Shown: in pieces, positions 48,728-57,774 of the stretch
Layout of the letters: every line of letters begins with the position of its first letter
Numbering within the stretch: position 1 is the stretch's first letter
From: Alkalimonas sp.
GTDB taxonomy: Bacteria > Pseudomonadota > Gammaproteobacteria > Enterobacterales > Alteromonadaceae
Length of the DNA stretch: 64,000 nucleotides
Reading direction: 5' to 3'
Assembly: GCF_020831925.1 (NCBI RefSeq)
Contig: NZ_JAFIFQ010000001.1
Coordinates: forward strand, 150,888-214,887
Notes under the pieces: model-generated
The model's input: the letters and a program-made list of their open reading frames with translations, nothing else
What the model was told of the DNA's origin: nothing
Databases searched by the model: none
Translations under genes and position numbers: made by a program

Positions 48728-49495
48728 GTGCAACCAGGTATTACCACAGGCGATCGCAGTTTCCAGTTCGGTGACGGTATTTTCACCACCATCCGGGTGC
48801 GGGCTGGTGTTGCTGAATATTGGCCTCAGCATCTGGCGCGATTGCAACAAGGCGTCGCTCGGCTGGGCTTTGCCGAACCGGATTGGCAGCAATTAACCCA
48901 TCAGGTACAGCAGGCCATTTCAGCACCGGAACAAGTACTCAAAGTCGTGATCTCGCGCGGCCATGCCGGCCGGGGTTATAGCCCGCTTGGTGTCACCGGC
49001 CCGGACATCTATATTAGTACAGCCGGGTTGCCGGATTTCAGGCTGTTGCAACAACAGGGGATCCGTCTTGGGTTGGCCAGATTACAACTTGGCTGTCAGC
49101 CGTTGCTGGCCGGCCTGAAGCACAACAATCGGCTGGAGCAAGTGTTGCTCAAACAAGAGCTGGCAACCACCGACTGGGATGATTTGCTGGTGTTGGATCA
49201 GCGTGGTTTTGTGACCGAAGCCATTGCTGCCAATGTGTTTTTTTACCGGGCTGGGCGTTGGTTGACACCAGTACTCGATCAGGCTGGTGTGGCAGGCGTA
49301 ATGCGGCAGGTATTGTTGGCACACTTGCAGGCAGAACAGGTGCAATGGACGCTGGATGAGCTGCAAGGGATAGAGGCCATGTTTTGCTGCAATGCGCTTT
49401 GCGGGATCCTGCCAGTCCATACTTTTTTAGACAAGCCACTGCAACTGGCCCCGGTGCAGCAGGTGCAACAGGAGTTCGCATGCTTCGTCGCTTAG
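48728..49495 (+). CDS. pabC: Aminodeoxychorismate lyase PabC
   Basis: PabC is the PLP enzyme that releases p-aminobenzoate for folate synthesis. The 255-residue product shows GDRSFQFGDGIFTTIRV near residue 8 and ITEAIAANVFF-like TEAIAANVFFY near 163, typical of fold-type IV PLP enzymes, with LKHNNRLEQVLLKQ near 128. The catalytic lysine is in that LKHNNR block. Starting at GTG 48728 leaves the protein about ten residues short at the N-terminus. An ATG-led segment MFFDGFF that would supply them lies in another frame at 48705 (see findings). It overlaps mltG by 16 bp, the common pabC-mltG-tmk order. Confidence 0.88.
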   Translation: MQPGITTGDRSFQFGDGIFTTIRVRAGVAEYWPQHLARLQQGVARLGFAEPDWQQLTHQVQQAISAPEQVLKVVISRGHAGRGYSPLGVTGPDIYISTAGLPDFRLLQQQGIRLGLARLQLGCQPLLAGLKHNNRLEQVLLKQELATTDWDDLLVLDQRGFVTEAIAANVFFYRAGRWLTPVLDQAGVAGVMRQVLLAHLQAEQVQWTLDELQGIEAMFCCNALCGILPVHTFLDKPLQLAPVQQVQQEFACFVA

Positions 49496-50493
49496 TGATA
49501 CTGGCTTTATCCTTGCTGTTTCTTGGCTCCGTGCTTATTTACAATAAAATGCAGCAACTGGCGGTGCAGCCATTGCAGTTGACTGACACCCTGTTTACGG
49601 TGCCGGCTGGTGCATCCGCCCTGGGCTTATGCCGACAATGGCAGCGTCAGCAATTGCTGGATGAACAGGATTGCCATTTGTTGCGTCTTACCATCTGGTT
49701 ACAGCCAGAACTGTCCGCGGTGCGAGCAGGCACTTACCGGGTGTCGGCCGATTTATCCCTGGTGCAATTGCTTGAGCTCTTTGCGCGTGGCGAGGTGGCC
49801 CAATTTGCCTTTACCTGGCGCGAAGGAGAAACTCTCCAGCAAACTCTGGAGCGATTGCAGCAGGCTGACTACCTGCAGTACGATTTGGATGAACAACAGT
49901 TGCTGCATCTGCTCCGCTGGCCGGACGACTGGGGGCCTATGCCTGAAGTTGCTGAAGGGTTATTCTTTCCGGAAACCTATTTCTATACCGCTCATAGCCG
50001 TGCCAGCCAGTTGCTAAGCCGGGCTCATCAGAGTTTGTTGCAACATCTGGCAGCCAGTTGGCACCTGCGCAGCCTGGATCATCCGCTCGAAACGCCCTAT
50101 GAATTGCTGATTCTGGCCTCCATCATCGAGAAAGAAGCAGGTCATGAGCCCGAAAAACCTTTGGTCAGCTCAGTTTTTGTCAACAGACTTCGCAGCAATA
50201 TGCGTTTGCAGACCGATCCAACGGTGATTTATGGCCTGGAAAATTTCAGTGGCCGTATTACCCGGGCTGATCTGAATAATCCGCACCCTTACAACACCTA
50301 TCGTCATCATGGTTTACCACCTGGTCCTATTGCTTCGGTCAGTCGCAGCTCTTTACAGGCAGCAGCAGAGCCAGCTGAAACGACTTTGTATTACTTTGTT
50401 AGCCGTGGCGATGGGACCCATGTATTTTCGGAGACGTTGCAAGAGCACAATGCTGCAGTGCGGCGCTATATTTTAGGGCAGAACAATGAGTGA
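49480..50493 (+). CDS. mltG: Endolytic transglycosylase MltG
   Basis: MltG is an inner-membrane lytic transglycosylase that may terminate nascent glycan strands. The start at 49480 ([15 protein letters not shown]) has AGGAG 7 bp upstream and gives 337 residues with one N-terminal membrane anchor. A LysM-like region precedes the catalytic domain, where [10 protein letters not shown] near residue 212 carries the catalytic glutamate, followed by [18 protein letters not shown] and [14 protein letters not shown]. It overlaps both pabC and tmk. Confidence 0.95.
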   Translation: MLRRLVILALSLLFLGSVLIYNKMQQLAVQPLQLTDTLFTVPAGASALGLCRQWQRQQLLDEQDCHLLRLTIWLQPELSAVRAGTYRVSADLSLVQLLELFARGEVAQFAFTWREGETLQQTLERLQQADYLQYDLDEQQLLHLLRWPDDWGPMPEVAEGLFFPETYFYTAHSRASQLLSRAHQSLLQHLAASWHLRSLDHPLETPYELLILASIIEKEAGHEPEKPLVSSVFVNRLRSNMRLQTDPTVIYGLENFSGRITRADLNNPHPYNTYRHHGLPPGPIASVSRSSLQAAAEPAETTLYYFVSRGDGTHVFSETLQEHNAAVRRYILGQNNE

Positions 50494-51130
50494 ACAAGGC
50501 CGTTTTTTGGTGGTAGAAGGCCTGGAAGGTGCGGGTAAAAGCACGGCGGTTGTGACCGTTCGACAATGGCTCGAAGCCAAACGGCTGTCGGTGGTTTGTA
50601 CCCGTGAGCCTGGTGGGACACCGTTGGCTGAACAGATCCGCACCCTGGTAAAGCAGGTGCATGATGAGCAGCTGACGGCTGAAGCTGAGCTGTTATTGAT
50701 GTATGCCGCCCGGGTGCAGTTGCTGCGCAATGTGATTGAACCTGCTTTGAGCGCAGGGCACTGGGTGTTGGCAGATCGGCATGATTTATCATCTCGCGCT
50801 TATCAAGGTGGCGGGCGCCAACTGGATCGTAAGCTGATTGATGGGATTCGACAGGCGGTGCTTGGCAATTGCAAGCCTGATCTTACTTTGTATTTGGACA
50901 TTGATCCGGCCATTGGTCTGGCGCGTGCTCTGGCCCGCGGTGAGCTGGACCGAATTGAGCAAGAGCAATTGGTTTTTTTCCAGCGGACCCGTCAGGTCTA
51001 TCTGCAGATAGCGGCCAGTGAACCTGGTATCGTGGTGATTGATGCTTCCAGGCCCTTATTGGACGTGCAGCAAAGTATTGTGGCCGCACTGGACGCTTTC
51101 TGGGAGCAAGGCCATGCTGCCCTGGCTTGA
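50486..51130 (+). CDS. tmk: Thymidylate kinase
   Basis: Tmk phosphorylates dTMP to dTDP. The 214-residue protein has the P-loop [11 protein letters not shown] near residue 10, the [14 protein letters not shown] block near 38, and [15 protein letters not shown] near 94, which includes the lid-associated region. It overlaps mltG by 8 bp and holB by 17 bp, inside the pabC-mltG-tmk-holB run. Confidence 0.96.
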   Translation: MSEQGRFLVVEGLEGAGKSTAVVTVRQWLEAKRLSVVCTREPGGTPLAEQIRTLVKQVHDEQLTAEAELLLMYAARVQLLRNVIEPALSAGHWVLADRHDLSSRAYQGGGRQLDRKLIDGIRQAVLGNCKPDLTLYLDIDPAIGLARALARGELDRIEQEQLVFFQRTRQVYLQIAASEPGIVVIDASRPLLDVQQSIVAALDAFWEQGHAALA

Positions 51131-52010
51131 AAGCAGTTATCAGCAATTGGCTGCTTTGCATCAGCAGCAGAACTTTCCTCATGCGATTCTGTTAAGTGGT
51201 AGTCGGGGTCTTGGTAAGCAAACCCTGGTTAAAGCCTTGGCTGGGTTCTTGTTGTGCCAGTCTGAAAGCCTGAGAAAACCTTGTGGTCAGTGCAAAGCCT
51301 GCCAGCTGCGCCAGGCAGGACATCACCCGGATTACTGGCAGGAAACGGAAACTGAAGGGCGCATTGGTGTTGATAGCATTCGGCAGTTGAGCCGTTTTTT
51401 CCATGAGCATGCTCAACAAGGGGGGGCTCGGGTTGCTGTGTTGCCGCAAGCAGAGCGGATGACCGAAGCTGCTGCCAATGCCTTGTTAAAAACTCTGGAA
51501 GAACCTCCTAAAGGTGGGTATTTGCTATTAACCAGCGATCAGCCGGCGCTTTTATTGCCGACTATTTTGAGTCGCTGTCAGCAATGGCCGCTAGCTGTGC
51601 AGGATGTCACGCAGGCTCAGCATTGGTTGCAGCAACAAAGTGACCAGACGTTACCGGATTTCTTGTTACCACTCATCAGCACGGCGCCACTGGAAGCGTT
51701 ACACTGGCTGCAACAGGGCTTAGTTGAGCAAGCGTCTGAAATCCTGCTACAGTTGGAATATTATCTGAGTGATAAAGCCAACTTACAGCAGATGGTGCTG
51801 CTGGCTACTAAATCACAGCAATTGCCCCTGTTGCTTAGCTGGTTTTTGCGTGAGCGGTTACCCAGCCTAGGTGGCTATCAACCACAACGCTATTGGCAAT
51901 TGTTGCAGAGCTTTCAGCATTGGTGTCGTGACGAGCAGCAGCTTTTAGGGCAAAATAAACAACTGGCACTGACGGCTTTACTGATTGAGCTAAAGCGGAT
52001 CAAGGTTTGA
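51114..52010 (+). CDS. holB: DNA polymerase III subunit delta'
   Basis: HolB is a clamp-loader subunit. The ATG at 51114 ([12 protein letters not shown]) is inside tmk with GGGAG upstream and gives 298 residues. The AAA+ fold shows [14 protein letters not shown] near residue 27 (a P-loop variant), a zinc site [17 protein letters not shown] near 55, and a sensor region [20 protein letters not shown] split near 135-154. The clear SRC motif identifies delta'. The next gene follows after 13 bp. Confidence 0.94.
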   Translation: MLPWLESSYQQLAALHQQQNFPHAILLSGSRGLGKQTLVKALAGFLLCQSESLRKPCGQCKACQLRQAGHHPDYWQETETEGRIGVDSIRQLSRFFHEHAQQGGARVAVLPQAERMTEAAANALLKTLEEPPKGGYLLLTSDQPALLLPTILSRCQQWPLAVQDVTQAQHWLQQQSDQTLPDFLLPLISTAPLEALHWLQQGLVEQASEILLQLEYYLSDKANLQQMVLLATKSQQLPLLLSWFLRERLPSLGGYQPQRYWQLLQSFQHWCRDEQQLLGQNKQLALTALLIELKRIKV

Positions 52011-52023
52011 ACCGAGGTGGACA

Positions 52024-52350
52024 ATGGAAGAAATCCCACTGGATTTTATGGATATCAAAGAGCTGTATCGTTGTTATATGCCGTTCTTAAAACAAGGCGG
52101 GTTGTTCGTTCGTACAGCAAAAACCTACAAAATGGGGCAGTCGCTGGCACTGAATGTGACGCTTCCCGATGCGCTGGAACCATTACTGGTAACCGGAAAA
52201 GTTGCTTGGATCACGCCGCACGGGGCACAGAACTCCAGTCCGGCAGGTGTTGGTGTGGCTTTTATTGACGATAAACATCACCTGAATGATCAAATCACCA
52301 AATTGGTGGCTGGCTTGCAGGCCAGCAACGAAATTACCTATACCCTTTAA
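52024..52350 (+). CDS. pilZ: PilZ domain protein (type IV pilus assembly PilZ)
   Basis: The 108-residue protein is a single PilZ domain. Its position between holB and tatD is that of the type IV pilus PilZ of Pseudomonas and Xanthomonas. These founding-type PilZ proteins lack the usual RxxxR and [D/N]xSxxG c-di-GMP motifs, and I see only VGVAFID-like wording here, so c-di-GMP binding is doubtful. Pilus genes themselves are not in the window. Confidence 0.85.
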   Translation: MEEIPLDFMDIKELYRCYMPFLKQGGLFVRTAKTYKMGQSLALNVTLPDALEPLLVTGKVAWITPHGAQNSSPAGVGVAFIDDKHHLNDQITKLVAGLQASNEITYTL

Positions 52351-52366
52351 CTGAGCAGGATCTGTT

Positions 52367-53152
52367 GTGTTTGTAGACTCGCATTGCCATCTGGATCGTT
52401 TGGAGTGGGATAAACTTAAGCTGGAGCTGCCGGATGTAATAGCGGAAGCTCAGCAAGCTGGCGTAGAGCATATGTTGTGTGTGTCGGTCAGTCTGGCAGA
52501 GTTTGAAGCCATGGCGGAGCTGGTGGCTCCTTTTCCGATGGTGTCTGTTTCCTGTGGTGAACACCCCTTGCATCAAAGTGATGCGTTGGATCCGGAGCTG
52601 TTGCTGTCTTTATGTCAGCGGCAGGATGTGGTGGCCGTCGGGGAGACTGGACTTGACTACTTTTATGCGCCTGACAGTAAAAAGTCGCAGCAGGATGCTT
52701 TTGTGCAGCACTTACAGGTGGGTTGTCAGTTACGCAAGCCTGTCATCATTCATACCCGGGATGCCCGCACCGATACCCTGGCGCTGATGCGCTCAGAGCA
52801 AGCGTATCAGGCGGGTGGAGTGTTGCATTGTTTTACCGAAAGCTGGGATATGGCAAAAGCTGCATTGGATATGGGCTTTTATATCTCTATTTCCGGCATC
52901 ATGACCTTTAAAAATGCGGTTGAACTGCGTGAGGTCGTGAAAAAAATTCCATTGGATGCGCTGTTGATTGAAACCGACTCACCCTATCTGGCGCCGGTGC
53001 CGCACCGGGGTAAAACCAATCAGCCTGCCTATGTAGCAGATGTCGCTGCAGCAATTGCTGAATTGAAAGGGCTCTCACTTGAGCAACTGGCGCAGCAAAC
53101 CACGGCTAATTTTTACCGCTTATTTGGTGGCATCCAACCAAAAAACGCCTAA
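52367..53152 (+). CDS. tatD: TatD family metal-dependent hydrolase
   Basis: TatD is a TIM-barrel metal-dependent deoxyribonuclease-like hydrolase. The 261-residue protein begins at GTG, with AGGA 7 bp before it, and has FVDSHCHLD at its start, VAVGETGLDYF near 92, IHTRDARTDT near 126, GVLHCFTES near 150 and ETDSPYLAP near 203, which together supply the metal ligands. It is probably the YcfH/TatD subgroup, as in the holB-tatD order. Confidence 0.93.
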   Translation: MFVDSHCHLDRLEWDKLKLELPDVIAEAQQAGVEHMLCVSVSLAEFEAMAELVAPFPMVSVSCGEHPLHQSDALDPELLLSLCQRQDVVAVGETGLDYFYAPDSKKSQQDAFVQHLQVGCQLRKPVIIHTRDARTDTLALMRSEQAYQAGGVLHCFTESWDMAKAALDMGFYISISGIMTFKNAVELREVVKKIPLDALLIETDSPYLAPVPHRGKTNQPAYVADVAAAIAELKGLSLEQLAQQTTANFYRLFGGIQPKNA

Positions 53153-53616
53153 AAAAAGGCCCAGAACTAATCCTGTTCTGGGCTCAGGGGAATGGCTCAT
53201 CGGGAATGAGCCGTGCGCTATCGAAAACAATATCCAGGGAGAAACTGTTTTCAAGTGTAGTAACTTTGAGTGCTTTTTTCCTGCTTGGTTCCAATGCGCA
53301 TGTGGCTGCTTTATAGGAACTTTGTCCCCAGCTTATGCCCGAGTTATCCCCAGCTTATCCTCTGGAAGGCTGATTTTTCCTCAGTTGTTGCTGATTTAAT
53401 GACAGCCTGGCCAGGCGTTTTTTATAGCCTTAACATTAAAAATTCATGATTATTATTAGTAAAAAATCTAAAAAAAGCACCAATTAGTCTCTTGCATTTT
53501 TTTTGCTAACATGGACCTCTAATGTACATTTTTACGATAAGTAATTGATTATATCAGCAAAAAAAGTAAGAATGATGTTGAGTGCTGGCAAATAAAGCTC
53601 AGAACCGGAGAAGCCT
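53153..53616. other. 464-bp intergenic region after tatD
   Basis: No gene is supported. A 9-bp hairpin (GCCCAGAAC / GTTCTGGGC, 53159-53183) follows tatD but lacks a plus-strand T-run; on the minus strand it runs into seven Ts. The middle holds the 11-bp phased repeats at 53311-53365. From 53430 to 53580 it is strongly AT-rich and probably carries the promoter of the oxidoreductase gene; I could not choose a box pair. An open frame across 53079-53399 overlaps tatD and has no family features. Confidence 0.6.
53311..53365 (+). repeat. Five in-register 11-bp units resembling DnaA boxes
   Basis: Units start at 53311, 53322, 53333, 53344 and 53355, each TTxTxxxxxxx: TTATAGGAACT, TTGTCCCCAGC, TTATGCCCGAG, TTATCCCCAGC and TTATCCTCTGG. 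The fourth shares 8 of 9 bases with the DnaA box TTATCCACA. The 11-bp period puts every unit on the same helix face. The period is plain in the sequence; the function is not known. Confidence 0.55.
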
Positions 53617-54681
53617 ATGTCTACATCGACTGAGAGTAAGTTAGTGCACGTTTTACCGCAGCAGATGCAGGTGATTGAAGTAGTAAACCCTGGCCCGGAT
53701 AGCCGCCTCTGTTCTGCGTTCCGGCCTTTACCGACTCTGCATTCTGGTCAGTTGTTGATCAAGGTGAATGCGGCCGGCGTCAATCGGGCTGATTTAATGC
53801 AGCGGAGGGGACTTTACCCACCGCAGCCTGGAGAAAGCGACATCCTTGGTTTGGAAGTCAGTGGTGAGGTTGTGGCTGTGGCTGATGCCAGCCTCAACCA
53901 TTGGTTGGGAAAATCAGTGATGGCTTTGGTTCCGGGGGGAGGCTATGCGCAGTATGTTCGTGTCGCGGCTAGCCACGTCATGCCGGTTCCTAAGGGCTGG
54001 AGTATGTACCAGAGTGCCGCCACGCCTGAAGTCTTTCTGACGGCTTATCAGTTGCTATTTTTACTGGGCCAGCTTGACGTGGGGCAGCGGGTATTGTTGC
54101 ATGCCGGGGCTAGCGGCGTGGGGACAGCAGCAATACAGTTGGGCAAAGCTCGTGGTGCCGAAGTGGCTGTGACGGTTGGTAGCAATGAAAAAGCAGATGC
54201 TTGTCTGGCGCTTGGTGCAGATGTGGCCATCAATTATCGACAACAGGATTTTGCCACGGTTTTATCGCAGCAATGGCCAAAGGGGGTAGACCTGATCCTG
54301 GATCCGGTGGCTGGTGATTATCTGGTTCACAATGCTAAATTGCTGGCCATGGATGCTAAAGTGGTGATCTATGCGCTGATGGCGGGGCGTAAAACCGAGT
54401 TGGATATGGCTCCCTGGTTTAAGAAGCGCGCCCAGTTATTGTTTTCTACGCTACGCAACCGCAGTGATGATTATAAAACCAGCCTGGTGCAGCGACTGCA
54501 GTCAGATTTTGCTGCTGATTTTGAAGCTGGCCGGGTCCAACCCGTTCTGGATAGCGTTCTGCCCTGGTCACAGGCAGAACAAGCGCATCAATTATTGGCG
54601 ACCAACCAGAGTATTGGTAAAGTGGTATTGGATGTCGCAGGAACCGTATTGGATGCTACACTAACGTCTGGCACAAGCTAA
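53617..54681 (+). CDS. NAD(P)H-quinone oxidoreductase (PIG3-type MDR family)
   Basis: The 354-residue protein is a zinc-free medium-chain oxidoreductase. AAGVNRADLMQRRGLYPPQPG (recognised block NRADLMQRRG near 58-67) is the PIG3 signature, and the NADP site LLHAGASGVGTAAIQLGKA is near 158-176. No catalytic or structural zinc cysteines are seen. It probably reduces quinones or other electrophiles; the physiological substrate is unknown. A GGAG site precedes the ATG. A protein of unknown role follows after 13 bp. Confidence 0.88.
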   Translation: MSTSTESKLVHVLPQQMQVIEVVNPGPDSRLCSAFRPLPTLHSGQLLIKVNAAGVNRADLMQRRGLYPPQPGESDILGLEVSGEVVAVADASLNHWLGKSVMALVPGGGYAQYVRVAASHVMPVPKGWSMYQSAATPEVFLTAYQLLFLLGQLDVGQRVLLHAGASGVGTAAIQLGKARGAEVAVTVGSNEKADACLALGADVAINYRQQDFATVLSQQWPKGVDLILDPVAGDYLVHNAKLLAMDAKVVIYALMAGRKTELDMAPWFKKRAQLLFSTLRNRSDDYKTSLVQRLQSDFAADFEAGRVQPVLDSVLPWSQAEQAHQLLATNQSIGKVVLDVAGTVLDATLTSGTS

Positions 54682-54694
54682 GGAACTGACTGAT

Positions 54695-56173
54695 ATGAAC
54701 TTGGGAAAAATTGCCAAGTCCAGTTACAGCAAAGCTGTACAATCGCTAATTCACAGAATTTATGATCAAACTGAAGTTCAGGACTCACTGTACGAGCAGG
54801 CACTGCAGTATTTTCTGGATGCCGGGAAACTGCAGGCGCAACAGACGGCAGCAGAGCAGGAAGCGTATTTGTTCCGTCAGCGTTTGCAACAAGCCAGCGG
54901 TGCCGATCAAGCCAAAATTGAACAGCGGTTACAGCAAGCGGAAAAAAGCCTTAGCAGCATGAATCAGGGGCTTGAAGAGCTGCGCCTGGCGCGGCTTAGT
55001 CGATTGAAAGAGCTTTGCTATACCATTCTGGAGCTAGCGCAAGGCGATGATTTTGAAGACACCAATCTATTGTCGGCAAAACTGCTAGGTACTATTCAAT
55101 TGTTATCTCCAACCGAGGGCAGCAACATTGCGCGTAGTAACCAAAAAAGCAAGCACTTGTACAAAGCCGTACTGGCTTTGCGTTTGCTTGACCGGTTGTT
55201 GCTGGATGGACAAATCACCAACAGTTATGTGCTGAAACGCTACCAAGAGGACACAGCTTCAGAGATTGAAGTGACGGGCGGGCGCAACTATCAGCCGTTT
55301 CGTGATGATGTGCAAATCCCTTTGATTATGGCGGCTCTGATCCAGGATATAGGCCAGCAACACCCGGAGGCTCAGCGTATTCTGTGTGGTGAGGATGGCA
55401 GCCTGAACGAGTTTCGGGTGTTGGATAACCCGGATCGGGTAACCATGCTGCAAACCAACTACCGGGAAAGTCTGAAGTATCTGACCCAGGCACTTGGAAA
55501 AGATCGCTATGTGGGTAACAGCAAAGATGAGCGGGACTGGTTTGAGCGCAATGAGCAGGAAAAGCTTGGTTTTATGGTCACCTTGTTAAAAAACTCGGTC
55601 AAACCAGAGCAGGGAATTGGTAACTTACTGAAAATTCCTCAAATCTACACATCGGTCGTGTTATCGACCAAGCAGAATTACAGTTACGAAACCTTACCCA
55701 AAGTTGGCTTGGTGATTGATAAAGCCGTTGAGAAAGGCATGTGCAGCAAAGAAGCTGCTGATGCATTGATGCAAATCACCGGCATTTTTCCGCAAGGGTT
55801 TGGTATTACCTACATCCCGAAAGATTCTGACAGGCAGGACTTGGATCGTTATGAATACGCCATCGTGACGTCTCTGTACCCGCCACACCCTCATGTGCCG
55901 GTCTGTCGTATGGTCACGCGCAATCTGTCGTACCAGATTTCGGTGATGGGTTGCACGGTGCGGGTAGAAAACAACTTGTTCTTCCCTCAGGCAAGAAAGA
56001 AGCTGGAAAAAATCAAACCAGACCGGCTGAAAGAAATTTTGATGCAGCTGGTATCCAATTACGAAGAGCGTAAAGATATGGATTTAATCCCAAAGTGCTG
56101 GCATCCGGATGAATACTTTGCCTATGCCCGTAACCAGAACCTTTGGAACAAGGCCATCAATCAGAATATTTAA
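54695..56173 (+). CDS. Unknown cytoplasmic protein with a degenerate HD-GYP-like domain
   Basis: I do not recognise a named family. The 492-residue protein has a likely coiled coil (~48-105) followed by a region laid out like an HD-GYP phosphodiesterase: LIMAALIQDIGQQHPEAQRIL near 210-230 stands where AALLHDIGK...P is expected, with QD for HD. A later ALMQITGIFPQGFGITYIP near 362-380 resembles the GxYPxGxxVxL end of such proteins. The metal-binding histidine is missing, so catalysis is unlikely. It may be a c-di-GMP-binding or structural relative. It is conserved-looking, intact and follows the oxidoreductase. Confidence 0.6.
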   Translation: MNLGKIAKSSYSKAVQSLIHRIYDQTEVQDSLYEQALQYFLDAGKLQAQQTAAEQEAYLFRQRLQQASGADQAKIEQRLQQAEKSLSSMNQGLEELRLARLSRLKELCYTILELAQGDDFEDTNLLSAKLLGTIQLLSPTEGSNIARSNQKSKHLYKAVLALRLLDRLLLDGQITNSYVLKRYQEDTASEIEVTGGRNYQPFRDDVQIPLIMAALIQDIGQQHPEAQRILCGEDGSLNEFRVLDNPDRVTMLQTNYRESLKYLTQALGKDRYVGNSKDERDWFERNEQEKLGFMVTLLKNSVKPEQGIGNLLKIPQIYTSVVLSTKQNYSYETLPKVGLVIDKAVEKGMCSKEAADALMQITGIFPQGFGITYIPKDSDRQDLDRYEYAIVTSLYPPHPHVPVCRMVTRNLSYQISVMGCTVRVENNLFFPQARKKLEKIKPDRLKEILMQLVSNYEERKDMDLIPKCWHPDEYFAYARNQNLWNKAINQNI

Positions 56174-57750
56174 TCCGTTTTATCCTGTTGCTGGCGTTTC
56201 GCCAGCCGGGTAACAATGGTATCGGCTTCATCGTCCTCTGAGCTTTGCGCAGCTGGTTTCGCTTCAGTTTCAGCTTTTTCATCAGCAGCTACCTCGCTTG
56301 GATCGTCGGCAACGGTTTCTTTATGCTCTGCACTGTCTTTTTCGATTGCTTCAGCTGCCACCGTCCTAGCCGGTTCATCCTGGCTGGCGGCTTCCCTGGC
56401 TACCGAGGGCTGTTCATGGCAGTTGTCTGGCTGGTGATCACTAGTAGGCTCACTCTGCGGAGGCTCGGTTTTAGGCTCGAGCATCTGCTCCTGAACCATC
56501 TGTTCGTCCACCCTCGGATCCAAGGCTGCAGCAAGTGGCGATGAAAACACATCGCTCGATGCCATCACATAATCGTCAGATTGCTGAGCTGCCACAATAC
56601 GGGCGGCTTGTTTTTGGCTGTAATTGACCCGCTGCAGGCGCAGAAACAGCACAAAGCTGCACAGCCCCATAAAACCATACAGCATAAAGTTACCCAGTAC
56701 TTGCATCAATGCCGATGCCAGTAAGGGGCCAAAACAGGCTCCGACACCAAAGGTAAGTAGAATCACCGCCGATAACGAGACCCGCTCGTGTTGCTCGGCA
56801 TGCTGGTTTGCCAAAGCTGTTGCTATCGGGTAAAGCGAGAAAGCCAGGAAACCAAAAAAGAAGGTTGCCAGCAGCAGTAAGGTACCAGAGAGCGGTAGCA
56901 AGGCGATCAGCAACACCACCAGGGTGAGTAACGCGCTGTTGGTCCGAAGGAGCCGGCTACGGGGAATGCGATCCGATAGCTTGCCCATCGGCCATTGTGC
57001 CAGCAAGCCTGCGATGATGGTGACTGACATAAACAAGGCAACTTTCTCATTCGGCAGGCCGGTATTGCTGATGTAAGCTGGTGCTAAGCCGTAAAAAGCT
57101 CCCACAATAATGCCGGCTACCGTGATGGTAGTCAGAGATTGCGGCATGCGCCGCCAGAAGGTAGCAATTTGCAGCGGTGCCGAATGCAAAGGTGCCGGAT
57201 GAATACGCCGGGTAATGCCAATCGGCACGATGGATAGTGCAAAACCGATCGCGACTAAAAATAAAGGCTCCAGTCCCAGCTCAGGGAAAGAGCCGATCAC
57301 CAGCTGGCCAGCCACCATGCCAAAATAGGACACGATCATGTAACTGGCAAACACAGTACCGCGCTGGTGGTTATCGGCCTGCTCATTGAGCCAGCTTTCC
57401 AACACCATGTACTGACACATCATGCCCATACCAACCATGAAGCGAAGCAGCAACCAGAAAGTCAGATCGGGTATGAGGCCATGGCCTAATGCCGAGGCGG
57501 TGACCACGCCTGCACTGGCAACAAAAGCCCGGATATGGCCGACTCGGGCAATTAGTTTATGACCGACCTTGGAGCCAAGCACCAGCCCCAGGTAGTAAAA
57601 GGACATCAGGGCACCAATCCATAATGGATCGACTTGCTCTTTTGCTAGAAACAGACCCAGGTAAGTGGTAAGCAAGCCGGCTCCCAGCACCATCAAAAAG
57701 GTGGAGAAGTACAGGGATGAAAAGGCCCTGATGGTTCCGGTTTGCTGCAT
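56170..57750 (-). CDS. MFS transporter with long acidic cytoplasmic tail
   Basis: The start at 57750 (MQQTGTIRAF) is favoured by CAGGGAG 6 bp upstream over an ATG 18 bp earlier. The 526-residue protein has twelve helices in the first ~390 residues, in the YcaD/YfkF-like MFS layout, with GALMSFYYLGLVLGSKVG near 47. The substrate is unknown. The last ~130 residues form an unstructured tail rich in Glu, Asp, Ala and Gln (such as EPKTEPPQSEPTSDHQ), unusual for MFS. It overlaps the convergent gene by 4 bp. Confidence 0.85.
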   Translation of the reverse strand: MQQTGTIRAFSSLYFSTFLMVLGAGLLTTYLGLFLAKEQVDPLWIGALMSFYYLGLVLGSKVGHKLIARVGHIRAFVASAGVVTASALGHGLIPDLTFWLLLRFMVGMGMMCQYMVLESWLNEQADNHQRGTVFASYMIVSYFGMVAGQLVIGSFPELGLEPLFLVAIGFALSIVPIGITRRIHPAPLHSAPLQIATFWRRMPQSLTTITVAGIIVGAFYGLAPAYISNTGLPNEKVALFMSVTIIAGLLAQWPMGKLSDRIPRSRLLRTNSALLTLVVLLIALLPLSGTLLLLATFFFGFLAFSLYPIATALANQHAEQHERVSLSAVILLTFGVGACFGPLLASALMQVLGNFMLYGFMGLCSFVLFLRLQRVNYSQKQAARIVAAQQSDDYVMASSDVFSSPLAAALDPRVDEQMVQEQMLEPKTEPPQSEPTSDHQPDNCHEQPSVAREAASQDEPARTVAAEAIEKDSAEHKETVADDPSEVAADEKAETEAKPAAQSSEDDEADTIVTRLAKRQQQDKTD

Positions 57751-57774
57751 AACGACTCCCTGTTGCAATTGGGT

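Noticed and set aside
53159..53183. Strong hairpin after tatD as a terminator
   Set aside because: There is no T-run on the plus strand. The T-run is on the minus strand, where no gene needs it; noted only as a hairpin.
53079..53399. 106-residue open frame after tatD
   Set aside because: It overlaps the tatD 3' end and the phased repeats; no ribosome site or family features.
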